64,000 bases of DNA, taken from NCBI GenBank assembly GCA_900316125.1, contig ONBO01000015.1, forward strand, positions 1 to 64,000, in the 5' to 3' direction. This DNA comes from an uncultured Bacteroidales bacterium (lineage in GTDB: Bacteria; Bacteroidota; Bacteroidia; Bacteroidales; Paludibacteraceae). Shown one piece after another: positions 27,000 to 36,536 of this stretch; the first letter of the stretch is position 1, and each line of letters begins with the position of its first letter. Under the pieces are notes generated by a model. The model saw nothing but the letters and a program-made list of their open reading frames with translations, was not told the origin of the DNA and searched no databases. The translations under genes and the position numbers were made by a program.

Positions 27000-28517
27000 A
27001 TGAGTAAAGTTCGTGTACGTTTTGCCCCGTCCCCAACCGGCCCGCTTCATATAGGTGGCGTGAGGACGGCTCTTTATAACTACCTGTTCGCCCGCCAGAA
27101 CGGCGGTCAGATGATTCTGCGTATTGAGGATACAGACTCCACACGTTTTGTGCCTGGGGCTGAGAAGTATATTATTGAGGCTCTCACTTGGCTGGGTATT
27201 GAGTTTGATGAGGGTATTGAAAATGGTGCCGCCACCTGTCGCCAGAGTGAGCGCAAGCCTATATATCGCCAGTACGTTGATTATCTGCTGGATAACGGCA
27301 AGGCTTACGTTGCATTTGATACTCCGCAGGAACTGGAGGCAAAGCGCAGCGAGATTAAGAATTTCCAATATGACGCCACCACCCGCATGGGTATGCGTAA
27401 CTCGTTGACGCTGGGCAAGGAGGAGACTGAGCGCCTCATAGCGGAGGGTACACCATACGTGGTGCGCTGCCTTATAGAGCCTGACGAGGATATCACTCTT
27501 GAGGATCTTATTCGTGGCACTGTTACTATAAACTCTTCAATCTTGGATGATAAGGTGCTCTATAAGAGCGCTGACAATCTGCCTACATACCACCTTGCTA
27601 ATATAGTGGATGACCACCTTATGGGCATAACCCACGTGATACGTGGTGAGGAGTGGCTGCCGTCCGCCCCTCTTCATGTGCTGCTTTACCGCTACCTTGG
27701 CTGGGCTGACACTATGCCGCAGTTTGCACATCTGCCGCTGCTGCTTAAGCCTGACGGTAATGGCAAACTGAGCAAGCGTGATGGTGACCGCCTTGGCTTC
27801 CCTGTCTTTCCGCTTGACTGGACTGACCCTAAGAGCGGTGAGAAATCATCGGGTTACCGTGAGGCTGGCTACTTCCCTGAGGCGGTGGTTAACTTCCTGG
27901 CTCTGCTGGGCTGGCACTCTGAGGGTGACGATGAGATGTTCACCATGGAGCAGCTTATTGAGCGTTTCTCTCTGAGCCGTGTGAGCAAGAGCGGTGCCAA
28001 GTTCAACTATGAGAAGGGCAAATGGTTTAACCATCAGTACCTTATGAACAAGGAAGACAAGACTTTGGCTGAAATTATAAAACCTCAGATATTGGAGCAG
28101 TACGGTGTTGACTGCCCGATGGACAAACTTACCAAGGCTGTTGGGCTTACTAAGGGGCGCTGTACGTTCCCGTCTGACTTCTGGGGGCAGATTCACTTTT
28201 TCTTTGTGGCTCCTACAGAGTATGATGAGAAGACCCGACAGAAACGCTGGAAGGAGAGCTCTCCTAATGATATGAGAGAGCTGCTTGCTGTGCTGGAGGG
28301 TATTGATGACTTCACTCTTGAGAACACTGAAAAGGTTGTGATGCAGTGGATAGCTGACAAGGGCTACAATACTGGTGTTATTATGAACGCTTTCCGTCTC
28401 TGCCTTGTGGGTGAGGGTAAGGGCCCTCACATGTTTGAGATTACTGATATGCTGGGCAAGGAGGAGACAATTGAAAGATTGCAGAGAGCTATTGAGAAGT
28501 TGAAAGTTGAAAATTGA
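27000..28517 (+). CDS. gltX: Glutamate--tRNA ligase
   Basis: 505 residues from ATG 27000; an in-frame TTG at 26979 falls inside the promoter box and is rejected. Class I aminoacyl-tRNA synthetase: the HIGH-like signature is [13 protein letters not shown] (residues 8-20) and the KMSKS-like loop is GKLSKRDGD (about 257-265). It charges tRNA-Glu with glutamate. The C-terminal residues KLKVEN are encoded by the heptamer repeat that overlaps the stop, so the tail was probably altered when that repeat arose. The gene has its own promoter, and a palindromic repeat follows. Confidence 0.96.
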   Translation: MSKVRVRFAPSPTGPLHIGGVRTALYNYLFARQNGGQMILRIEDTDSTRFVPGAEKYIIEALTWLGIEFDEGIENGAATCRQSERKPIYRQYVDYLLDNGKAYVAFDTPQELEAKRSEIKNFQYDATTRMGMRNSLTLGKEETERLIAEGTPYVVRCLIEPDEDITLEDLIRGTVTINSSILDDKVLYKSADNLPTYHLANIVDDHLMGITHVIRGEEWLPSAPLHVLLYRYLGWADTMPQFAHLPLLLKPDGNGKLSKRDGDRLGFPVFPLDWTDPKSGEKSSGYREAGYFPEAVVNFLALLGWHSEGDDEMFTMEQLIERFSLSRVSKSGAKFNYEKGKWFNHQYLMNKEDKTLAEIIKPQILEQYGVDCPMDKLTKAVGLTKGRCTFPSDFWGQIHFFFVAPTEYDEKTRQKRWKESSPNDMRELLAVLEGIDDFTLENTEKVVMQWIADKGYNTGVIMNAFRLCLVGEGKGPHMFEITDMLGKEETIERLQRAIEKLKVEN

Positions 28518-28524
28518 AAGTTAA
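28499..28524. repeat. GTTGAAA heptamer tract at gltX 3' end
   Basis: Three and a half units of GTTGAAA/ATTGAAA running through the gltX stop codon and directly into the palindromic element at 28526. Confidence 0.7.
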
Positions 28525-28525
28525 T

Positions 28526-28598
28526 ACGTCATGCTGAGTGAAACGAAGCATCTCATAAGTATTGTGAGATCCTTCGGGCTTTGCCCTCAGGATGACGT
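28526..28598. repeat. Intergenic imperfect palindrome (REP-like)
   Basis: Outer arms ACGTCATGCTGAG and CTCAGGATGACGT pair with one mismatch; inner arms GAAGCATCTCA and GTGAGATCCTTC also pair. Half of it (28526-28558) is repeated exactly, inverted, at 24582-24614, and a diverged copy is at 57388-57415. It ends 14 bases before the DUF187 gene start. Confidence 0.85.
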
Positions 28599-28612
28599 TC
28601 ATTTTCAGTTAT

Positions 28613-30145
28613 ATGAAACGCATAATACTTATATTATTCCTATTTGCATCATTAGGCTTGAGCGCTCAGGAGTACGGGCTGATTGCTGACTCTACAAGGG
28701 CTTATACCAATACTCCTAAGCGTGAGTTCCGTGGGGTGTGGGTGCATACAATTGGGCAGAACTACTTTGCAGGTCTCACAAGCGAGCAGGTGCGTGACAC
28801 TCTCTGCAAGCAGTTGGATCTGTTTCAGGAACTGGGCTTTAACACGCTGCTGTTCCAGGTAAGGCCAGAGGGGGATGCTTTCTACAAAAGTGATATTGAA
28901 CCGTGGAGCCGCTATCTTACGGGGGAACAAGGGAAAGACCCTGATGATGAGAGCTTTGACCCTATGCAGTTCCTTATTGAGGAGTGCCACAAGCGCTGCA
29001 TGGAGTTCCATGCCTGGATGAATCCGTATCGTGCAAACATCAATAAGTCCCAGCCGCTGGCATGGGGTCACATATATGGTGAGAAGCGCTATATGTTTGT
29101 ATCGTACGGCCAGATGCTGCTCTGGAACCCAGGAGTGCCTGACAGCCGTGAATATATATGCAAGGTGGTGAAGGATGTGGTTTCACGCTATGATGTGGAC
29201 GCCATTCACTTTGATGACTACTTCTATCCGTACCCTATACGTGGATTGAAATTCCCTGATGACCAGACTTTTAGACGTTATGGCCAGGCGGAAGGGTTCT
29301 CCTTCAACGAGCGCGATGACTGGCGCCGCCATAATGTTAGCCTTCTTATTCACGAGCTGCATGACACAATACGCAGTGTGAAGCCGTGGGTGCGTTTTGG
29401 CATTAGCCCGTTCGGTATATACCGCAATAAGAGCCGCCATGAGAATGGCAGTGACACTAATGGTCTTAGCTGTTATGATGACCTCTACGCCGATGTTATG
29501 CTCTGGGTGCGTAACGGCTGGATTGACTACTGTGTGCCGCAGCTTTATTGGCCTGACGGTCACAAGAATGCGGACTACACCACACTTATCAACTGGTGGA
29601 GTAAATACACACTGGCGCCTTGCAAACTCTACATAGGGCAGGATGTTTCACGCACATATCAGCAGATGAACCGCAAGATGACCCTTTCACGTGTGGTAAG
29701 GAATGTGGAGGGCAACTGTTTCTTCAGCGGCAAGATGATTATTGAGAATGTAGGTGGCATTCAGGATAGTTTGCGAGCCTACCAGCCTAAGCCTGCTTTG
29801 CTGCCTGAATATGGCAATATGGACACTGAGAAGCCAGAATCACCGCTTAACCTTGAGGTGGTGATTGACTCCCTTACACAGCAGCCTGTGTTGAGATGGG
29901 AGTGTGCCTCTGACAGCGTCAAGGCCAAGAATGAGGTGCGTTTCTACGCTGTATATATGTTTGAAGATGGTGACCCTGTGGATGTTAACAATATGGACGC
30001 TCTGGTTGCGTTCACTCCTGAACTGGAGTACACCATGCCGTCAGTAAAGGATATATACTGCCGTCAGATTGCAGTAACCGCCGTGGACCGTATGCACAAT
30101 GAGAGCAAACCAGTCCACATTCTCTATGATCCGGAGGCGGAATAG
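28613..30145 (+). CDS. DUF187 / GH10-like family glycoside hydrolase-like exported protein
   Basis: 510 residues from ATG 28613, where a signal peptide (MKRIILILFLFASLGLSAQ) begins; the longer frame adds seven residues from the repeat region. The body carries the DUF187 (GHL10) signature: FRGVWVHTIGQNYF, FNTLLFQVRPEGDAFYKS, EFHAWMNPYRAN, DVDAIHFDDYFYPYP and FGISPFGIYRNK. This TIM-barrel family is predicted to hydrolyse glycans, and relatives are periplasmic or lipid-anchored; the substrate is unknown. About residues 415-510 form a C-terminal fibronectin-like domain. It ends just before the B12 operon promoter. Confidence 0.9.
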   Translation: MKRIILILFLFASLGLSAQEYGLIADSTRAYTNTPKREFRGVWVHTIGQNYFAGLTSEQVRDTLCKQLDLFQELGFNTLLFQVRPEGDAFYKSDIEPWSRYLTGEQGKDPDDESFDPMQFLIEECHKRCMEFHAWMNPYRANINKSQPLAWGHIYGEKRYMFVSYGQMLLWNPGVPDSREYICKVVKDVVSRYDVDAIHFDDYFYPYPIRGLKFPDDQTFRRYGQAEGFSFNERDDWRRHNVSLLIHELHDTIRSVKPWVRFGISPFGIYRNKSRHENGSDTNGLSCYDDLYADVMLWVRNGWIDYCVPQLYWPDGHKNADYTTLINWWSKYTLAPCKLYIGQDVSRTYQQMNRKMTLSRVVRNVEGNCFFSGKMIIENVGGIQDSLRAYQPKPALLPEYGNMDTEKPESPLNLEVVIDSLTQQPVLRWECASDSVKAKNEVRFYAVYMFEDGDPVDVNNMDALVAFTPELEYTMPSVKDIYCRQIAVTAVDRMHNESKPVHILYDPEAE

Positions 30146-30156
30146 AGGATAATTTT

Positions 30157-30187
30157 TTTGAATTATCAGATAATTGATATAACTTTG
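30157..30187 (+). promoter_or_regulatory. Cobalamin operon promoter
   Basis: TTTG at 30157-30160, 19-base spacer, TAACTTTG at 30180-30187: exact Bacteroidetes consensus. Transcription should begin about 30192, just before the riboswitch. Confidence 0.8.
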
Positions 30188-30199
30188 TAATCAGTTTTT

Positions 30200-30415
30200 G
30201 GTGCTGCGTACGGCATTCCGCTATACGCAGTTAAAAGGGAATCAGGTGAAAATCCTGAACAGACCCGCTGCTGTAAGGCTCAACGCTGCATGAAAGGTGC
30301 AGGGTCTCTAACCCCAAAGCCACTGAACCATAATGGTTTGGGAAGGCGTAGAGGCTGAGCCAAGTCAGAAAACCTGCCAATCGCTGTAAGTTTAACCGTC
30401 CTCGGGGAATAGGAC
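30200..30415 (+). promoter_or_regulatory. Cobalamin (adenosylcobalamin-type) riboswitch
   Basis: The conserved core is plain: AAAGGGAATCAGGTGAAAAT (30233 region), CAGACCCGCTGCTGTAA, GCCACTG, GGGAAGGCG, and the B12 box GCCAAGTCAGAAAACCTGCC around 30359-30378. A 5' hairpin (CTGCGTA / TATACGCAG) precedes it. After the aptamer a short hairpin GTCCT-CGGGGAAT-AGGAC (about 30399-30416) lies just before the ATG at 30430 and could provide the L13-type kissing partner or translation control. No T-run terminator is seen, so control is probably at translation initiation. All genes to 41864 appear to be under this element. Confidence 0.93.
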
Positions 30416-30429
30416 CTAAAACAAAATAT

Positions 30430-33400
30430 ATGAGAAAAAATCTACTTCTTTTTGCTGCACTTGTTGTTAATGGCTTGTGCTGCGTTGCGTATGCAGAGGA
30501 TTATCTGATGCCGCAGTGGGGATATGAGACAAAGTCTGTTTCAAAGGACGCCCCTGTTACGTTTTATGATTTTAAGGGAGAGGATGACATCCCTTCATCA
30601 TCGTCAAGCAACAGCTACTCAACAGTGGTGTTTACTCCTGCTGAAGAGGGGTACAGCATCTCTGTGAATTTTGAGTATATAGAGGTTAAGGATGATGGTG
30701 CTGGCTGGGTGGCGTATCTTGATGTTTTTGACGGAGTTTTTGACAAGACTTTGGTTAACGGGGGAGAGTACCCAACTTCTGTAGGTTCTGGAACCACTCC
30801 GTTTAAAGACCTTGCCACACCTCTCAAACACTATGAGAACGGTGATTTCTCAAATGAGGCATTTGTTTCAGGAAGTTCTACTGGTGCTTTATCTGTATGC
30901 TTCCATTATCGTTATGCTGCTAGAATCAGAGGATGGAAGGCAACTGTCTCTGCTGTGAAGCTTGAGGATATGACCGTAAGCGGTGCTCAGGGTGATAACT
31001 CAGATGTTGACACTCAGGTGTGGGCTGATAAGAAGAATGTTGAAGTTGCAGGTTTTGCAGTTACCACTGAGGGATATTCATCGCCGGATAAATTACAGTC
31101 AATAACCTTTACTTGCAGTAATGCAGAGGTTGTTAATCCGTTGAATATTAACCTTTATGCAGGCATGGCTGCATCGGTGGCCTCACTTTCTAAGATAGAT
31201 GGCGAGATAACTGAAAATGCGGGTGTTTACACCTATACACTTACTACGCCATACGCATTTGGCAATGGAGAAAACAAATTCTGCCTTGGCGCTGACATAC
31301 TATCTTCCGCTCCTTTTAATGCAGAGGCGGAGATAAACGTTACAGGCATCGCCACTGTCGGCGGATTCACAGACTATACACCAGCCACGGCTGCCACGCT
31401 GACTGTTCAGCCTATGTACATTATGGCTGCTGATGCCACTTATACTGTAAGTCAGCCCACCAATTTTTACGATGAGGGCGGCTCTGACGGTAAGGTGATT
31501 AAGGGCTTTGACGGCAAGAGTGTATTTGTTCCTGCCACTGAGGGTAAAAAGGTTGCGCTTACTTTTAAAACCATAGATGTATTCTATACTGATTATGCCG
31601 CAAGTTCTTCTGGTTATGTGGATTACATAAAGGTTTATAACGGTAATTCCACCGCCGATGATGACCTTTTGTGGGAGATAAGCCAGGCTACTGCAAGCTC
31701 TACATCTGATATTCTTATCCGCTCTACTGCTGCGGACGGCAAACTTACAATCATCCACAAATGTAATATATCTTATGACAGTAATCTAAAGAATGGCTGG
31801 ACTGCCGTGGTTGATGAGTTCACTCCTCAGGCTATGGTTGTAAGCTCTATGACAGACAGCAAGGTGACTGCCAATGTTACGGCAGGTGCCAAAGGCGTGC
31901 AGATTGCTTCCATTTATCTAACTGCCGTTAATACAGAACCAGCACTTTCCGTTAAGAGCCTGGCGCTTAACACTAACGGAACAAACGAGCAAATAAGCAA
32001 GCTTTATCTCTATTACACAAAGGATAACAAATTCTCCACTGCAAATCTTATAGCTGAGGCTGAGGTTACGGCTGACAATGTTGTTTTGAATGCCGGTGCT
32101 GATGTGCCATTCCGTGAGGGTGATAACTACCTGTGGATTGCGGCTGACGTGGCCACTACTGCTGTAAATGGTCAGAAAGCTGATGTGGTATTTGAGAAAC
32201 TTACTTTCACTAATGATAGCGAGCAGACTACTTTTGTTAATGCAAAGGGCGGTCTTACCGTAGAGAATGTTGCTATTCAGGCTTGCGGCACTCAGACTTT
32301 TGACATTCAGGAGACATGGCAATATACTCACACAGTGGCAAGTGAATACAGCTCTAAATATGCTGCTGAGGATTGCAACCAGACTGTTGTGTTCAGACCA
32401 ATGCACAGTGGGAATGTAATTCAAATAGATTACACAGACTTTGATGTAACTTACTCATCATCCACTTATTCTGGTGTCAGAGCAAAATATGTGGTGTATG
32501 CTGGAGAGGGGACATCGGGTGAGAAACTTTGGGAGCTGGACAGCAATGGGAAAAAGCCTGAGCAGATTCGTTCTACATCAACTGACGGTGCTATTACCAT
32601 TGTATTTAATCCAAACACCACATCCTCTTATTACACTGGCAATGGCTGGCACGCATCTGTTACAGAGTACACACTCCGTGACATGACTCTGAGCAATGTT
32701 GCTGTGGAGCAGGCTAGTACAGCTCTTGTCAAGCTTGGGGAGAGCAAAGCAGCTCTGCTTAATATTACACTCAATACAGAGGGAACTCTAAATCCAATTA
32801 AGCTTCATAGCGCAACTGTAAATCTTAAAGGCACGGAGGGTAATATCTCCAAGGTTTATCTGCTTGATGCTAACGGAGATGTGCTGGCATCAGCTGACGC
32901 TGCTGAAACAGTTACTCTTACTCTGGAGTCTGATGTGGAACTCTCAGAAGGAGCCAACAGTTTTGTGGTGGCTGTTGATGTTAAAGATGATGCTGTCATA
33001 GACGATATTGTTGACGCTAAACTTACTGCAATCAATACAGGCTCAGATGTCCCAGTTGAAAATGGAGATCCTGACGGCAGCCGTGTTATTAAGAATGTAA
33101 TGTTACTTGCTGCTGGTGATAACGGCACAGTTGCCATTGGCGAAAACAGCCTTATCCTATATGATGACGGCGGCCCTGACGGCAAATACACCGCTAATTT
33201 TGAGGGCTATGTAACCTTTAAGCCTGTGGGCGAGGGATACGCCGTAGAACTTATTGTAAATGATTATGGTTTGTCAAACGGTGCGATGGTAGGCATATTC
33301 AGCGGCGCAATACACGAGGGTGTACCTGACGCTGTAGTGAAGTATAACTATGCAGACCCTACTAAGTATAAAGGTATGTCTGTAATCTCCGCTGCTGAGG

Positions 33401-34836
33401 ACGGCTCGCTTACCGTTTACTTTAAGGATGGCGGTTATACTGTAAATGACGGTTTTGAGTTTGAGATACGCCGTCACCTGCTTACAGACCTTACCATAGA
33501 TGAAATAGCCTCTACATCAATTGCTCCTGCAATGCAGACTGTAGGTGCCAAGGATATACAGATGCTGCAGGTTGCAGTTACTGTGTCTGGTGACAGAACA
33601 CCGCTGACAATTGATGCTATAACGCTAACTGCTGGCGAGCATGTGTCTGCCACTAAGATATACTACACTGATAAGATATCCACATTCTCAGACCTGAATG
33701 AGTTTACAGACCCGTATTTGGTTACTGAGCGTGGTGTTTACTACTTCTGGGTTACCGCCGATGCTGACCCTGAGGCCGCAGACAATGATGTAATGACTCT
33801 ATCCGTTGATAAAATTACATCCGCCGGTACGGATATTGTGCCTACTGTAAGTGAGGTGGCTGAAACCAAGCTGGCTCACGGAATGAAGGGCTCATACACT
33901 ATTGGCAGCAGTGCTGAGGCAGATTTCAAGAGTGTTCAGGCGGCAGTGGATGCTATGGGTGTTCTTGGCATAGAGGGTAATGTAGTGTTCAATATTGCTT
34001 CCGGCACTTACAATGAGAAGGTTACACTCTCCCCTGTTTTAGGAACCTCTGCCGATGCAACCATTACATTCCAGTCTGAAACTGGCAATGCCGCCGATGT
34101 GGTCTTCCAAAATGATGACACAAGCGATACTGAGGGTGTATGGACTCTTGACGGAGCTGATTACTTTACTCTTAAGAATTTGACTATTCAGACTGAAAAG
34201 ACAGGATACGCCTCTAATGTAGTGCTTAAGAATCAAAGTGAGCACATTACAATTGACGGTTGTGTACTTAAAACTTCTGTATCTGGTCAGGCGACATCGC
34301 AGAACAACCACCTTGTGAGACTGATATCTACAGATGAGGACAATAAGGAGAACAACTACTTCACTTTGGAGAATTCCACACTTCAAGGCGGATACGTTGG
34401 TGTTGATCTTGCACAAGGAAGTTATGCTACTCATCCAAACAAGCATGACATAATAATCCGTAACAATACATTTGCGAACCAGGAGAAGCAGATGGTATAT
34501 GGCGTGATGATAAATAATTTGGCAATTGAGGGCAATACAATGACAAACAAGAGCTTCTCTCAGTCTGATTTCCGTGCAATTGATATTCGCACCAAGATTG
34601 AGGGAACAATTAACATTGAGGCCAACAATATTGTATTGGAGGGTTCTAATTATGCAAGTGCCATCTATATTGCGCCGTCATCAGCATCAAACATTCCTGA
34701 AGGTACAGTCGTAAATATTGTAAATAACGCCGTAAGTGTTACCGCTGCTACAACATCGCTGTCTTCAGCTATCTACTTTAAGTGGCTGAGAGATGTAAAT
34801 ATGTGCAGAATGGTAGCGAGGGTGCTGGTTTTGTAG
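30430..34836 (+). CDS. Giant CUB-repeat and beta-helix surface protein of the B12 operon, 5' part (frameshifted)
   Basis: 1468 residues up to an early stop. A signal peptide ends near AYAE. Four CUB-like modules can be seen, with cores such as FYDEGGSDGKVIKGF (about residue 345) and LYDDGGPDGKYTANFEG (about 910), alternating with sialidase-N-like beta modules that repeat the theme SSMTDSKVTANVTAG or NVAVEQASTALVKLG. From about residue 1155 a right-handed beta-helix follows (FKSVQAAVDAMGVLG, FTLKNLTIQTEK, ITIDGCVLKTS, FTLENSTLQGG). The frame is lost near 34795 and the sequence continues in the -1 frame (34782-36524). It is the first gene after the B12 riboswitch, 10-15 bases from it. Its function is unknown; adhesion or cobamide-carrier binding at the surface is a guess. 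Confidence 0.8.
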   Translation: MRKNLLLFAALVVNGLCCVAYAEDYLMPQWGYETKSVSKDAPVTFYDFKGEDDIPSSSSSNSYSTVVFTPAEEGYSISVNFEYIEVKDDGAGWVAYLDVFDGVFDKTLVNGGEYPTSVGSGTTPFKDLATPLKHYENGDFSNEAFVSGSSTGALSVCFHYRYAARIRGWKATVSAVKLEDMTVSGAQGDNSDVDTQVWADKKNVEVAGFAVTTEGYSSPDKLQSITFTCSNAEVVNPLNINLYAGMAASVASLSKIDGEITENAGVYTYTLTTPYAFGNGENKFCLGADILSSAPFNAEAEINVTGIATVGGFTDYTPATAATLTVQPMYIMAADATYTVSQPTNFYDEGGSDGKVIKGFDGKSVFVPATEGKKVALTFKTIDVFYTDYAASSSGYVDYIKVYNGNSTADDDLLWEISQATASSTSDILIRSTAADGKLTIIHKCNISYDSNLKNGWTAVVDEFTPQAMVVSSMTDSKVTANVTAGAKGVQIASIYLTAVNTEPALSVKSLALNTNGTNEQISKLYLYYTKDNKFSTANLIAEAEVTADNVVLNAGADVPFREGDNYLWIAADVATTAVNGQKADVVFEKLTFTNDSEQTTFVNAKGGLTVENVAIQACGTQTFDIQETWQYTHTVASEYSSKYAAEDCNQTVVFRPMHSGNVIQIDYTDFDVTYSSSTYSGVRAKYVVYAGEGTSGEKLWELDSNGKKPEQIRSTSTDGAITIVFNPNTTSSYYTGNGWHASVTEYTLRDMTLSNVAVEQASTALVKLGESKAALLNITLNTEGTLNPIKLHSATVNLKGTEGNISKVYLLDANGDVLASADAAETVTLTLESDVELSEGANSFVVAVDVKDDAVIDDIVDAKLTAINTGSDVPVENGDPDGSRVIKNVMLLAAGDNGTVAIGENSLILYDDGGPDGKYTANFEGYVTFKPVGEGYAVELIVNDYGLSNGAMVGIFSGAIHEGVPDAVVKYNYADPTKYKGMSVISAAEDGSLTVYFKDGGYTVNDGFEFEIRRHLLTDLTIDEIASTSIAPAMQTVGAKDIQMLQVAVTVSGDRTPLTIDAITLTAGEHVSATKIYYTDKISTFSDLNEFTDPYLVTERGVYYFWVTADADPEAADNDVMTLSVDKITSAGTDIVPTVSEVAETKLAHGMKGSYTIGSSAEADFKSVQAAVDAMGVLGIEGNVVFNIASGTYNEKVTLSPVLGTSADATITFQSETGNAADVVFQNDDTSDTEGVWTLDGADYFTLKNLTIQTEKTGYASNVVLKNQSEHITIDGCVLKTSVSGQATSQNNHLVRLISTDEDNKENNYFTLENSTLQGGYVGVDLAQGSYATHPNKHDIIIRNNTFANQEKQMVYGVMINNLAIEGNTMTNKSFSQSDFRAIDIRTKIEGTINIEANNIVLEGSNYASAIYIAPSSASNIPEGTVVNIVNNAVSVTAATTSLSSAIYFKWLRDVNMCRMVARVLVL

Positions 34837-36524
34837 CATTCTATGCAAGTGCCACATTTGCAAAGGGAACATATAAGAGCAATACATTCTTCGCCCTTTC
34901 TGGCACGTTCAGCAATCAGGCTGACACCTTTGAGGCATGGGAGGAGCTGGAGAACATAACATCGGAGAATAATCATTATGAGCAGGTTGTATTTGCTTCT
35001 AATGAGCTTCTCATTCCTAAACAGAAGGGTAGTCTGGTATCTGCAACACCTATAGCAACTGTTACTACAGATATTACTGGTAAAGAGCGTGCTCTTACAC
35101 CTACTATTGGTGCGTATGAGTATGATGAGGATAATTTCCGTATACCTGAATTGTCAGAGGGCTATCCTAAGGCTGTTAATGTTAAGGACACAGAAGCTGA
35201 CGTAGTTGTTAAGGCTAATAACTTTGGCACGGCATACGTTCTTGTGCTCACCTCTGACATGGCCGCTCCTACTGTTGAGACAGTTATCTCTGATGGTGAG
35301 GAGCTGACCCTCTCAAAGAATGCTGAAGTGAGCGTCACCATTAAGAACCTTACAGAAGAGACAACATATAAGGCATACGTAGTAACTGAATCTCCTATGG
35401 GAGAGAGAGCCGCTGATGTTGCAGCCTCTGATGAGTTTACTACTCAATGGACACTGCGTCCTGTTGAACTTAATGCCATACCAACTCAGACCGTTGATAT
35501 GGGCTCAGATGTGGCTATGACTGCTACGCTGGTTCATGAGTATGAGCAGGCCAAACCATACGTTTATTCATGGCGCACTGCATTCAGCAATGAGGAGATT
35601 GGAACTGAAGCCACTCTAAATGCTAATGTATCAAATTCAACAGAGTATGTTTGCTCAGTAACTGACAAGTTTGGTCAAACTGCATTGGTTTCAGCTCATG
35701 TTCTGGTTTCAAAGAGCGCTGATGTGGCTACCTTTGAGGAGTATGACCTTGCTGAGGGTGAACACAAGATGGTGGATGACGCCTGGATAGATAATGTAGA
35801 GACAAATCTTTATAGCGGAACCTTTGCATTTGCAAATCTTCCTAACAAAGTGTATAGTGCATACAGTGGTTACGTTATCAGTGCTGATAAGTCTTCAGAA
35901 GCAACTGGAGACTATAACGTAGACCAGTATCGTTCTGCCGCCGGTGGCTCATACGAGGGTGATAATTTTGCTGTGGCATACTATTCCGCTCCATCTACGT
36001 GGTTTGCAGGATACAATGACCCTATAACATTCACCAATAGTAACGAGCCTCAGACTGTAACCGGTTTCTATATAACAAACAGTGCGTATACTCTTGATGC
36101 CATCCTCAACGGAGATTATGAACATGGTCCGTTCTCTCAGGGTGACTACTACAGCGTAACCATCACTGGCTATAATGGTGGTGATAAGACTAATGAAGTG
36201 GTATTCTATCTTGCTGATTATCGCAGTGATGATGCTACTGAGCACTTTGCACTGGACAAATGGGAGTGGGTTGACCTTAGCGAGCTTGGAGCCGTTACAC
36301 GTATTGAGTTTGAAATATATTCAACCAAGTCAAATGAATACGGCTTTACAACTCCTACATATTTCTGTCTGGATAACTTTGGAGGAGAGGCACCTGTTCC
36401 TACATCTGTGCCAGAGACGGCGGATGCTGTTAAGGGTGCATATAAGATTTTGGAGAACGGTATTATATACATAGTCCGTCCTGATGGCGTACGCTATGAT
36501 TTATACGGCCGTAGAGTTAAATAA
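34782..36524 (+). CDS. Giant surface protein of the B12 operon, 3' part (DUF4465 and sorting tail)
   Basis: This 580-residue frame overlaps the previous one by 55 bases and continues it: NGSEGAGFVAFYASATFAKG completes the beta-helix, then come Ig/fibronectin-like domains (about residues 120-330), a DUF4465 domain (about 335-555, with KWEWVDLSELGAV) and a short C-terminal motif GVRYDLYGRRVK typical of T9SS sorting ends. It has no signal peptide or credible start of its own (the nominal start is a GTG inside the other frame), so it is almost certainly the rest of one gene of about 2030 codons. A 1-base deletion around 34795-34803 would explain the split. The BtuG-like gene begins 12 bases later. 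Confidence 0.75.
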   Translation: MAERCKYVQNGSEGAGFVAFYASATFAKGTYKSNTFFALSGTFSNQADTFEAWEELENITSENNHYEQVVFASNELLIPKQKGSLVSATPIATVTTDITGKERALTPTIGAYEYDEDNFRIPELSEGYPKAVNVKDTEADVVVKANNFGTAYVLVLTSDMAAPTVETVISDGEELTLSKNAEVSVTIKNLTEETTYKAYVVTESPMGERAADVAASDEFTTQWTLRPVELNAIPTQTVDMGSDVAMTATLVHEYEQAKPYVYSWRTAFSNEEIGTEATLNANVSNSTEYVCSVTDKFGQTALVSAHVLVSKSADVATFEEYDLAEGEHKMVDDAWIDNVETNLYSGTFAFANLPNKVYSAYSGYVISADKSSEATGDYNVDQYRSAAGGSYEGDNFAVAYYSAPSTWFAGYNDPITFTNSNEPQTVTGFYITNSAYTLDAILNGDYEHGPFSQGDYYSVTITGYNGGDKTNEVVFYLADYRSDDATEHFALDKWEWVDLSELGAVTRIEFEIYSTKSNEYGFTTPTYFCLDNFGGEAPVPTSVPETADAVKGAYKILENGIIYIVRPDGVRYDLYGRRVK

Positions 36525-36536
36525 TAATAACAAATA

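Noticed and set aside
34039..34446. Long minus-strand ORF inside the giant surface protein gene
   Set aside because: Antisense shadow with no start context or recognisable domain; the plus frame has clear beta-helix repeats.
34782..34836. Programmed -1 ribosomal frameshift in the giant B12-operon protein
   Set aside because: No X-XXY-YYZ slippery heptamer and no SD-like stimulator is visible in the overlap; a simple indel explains it better.
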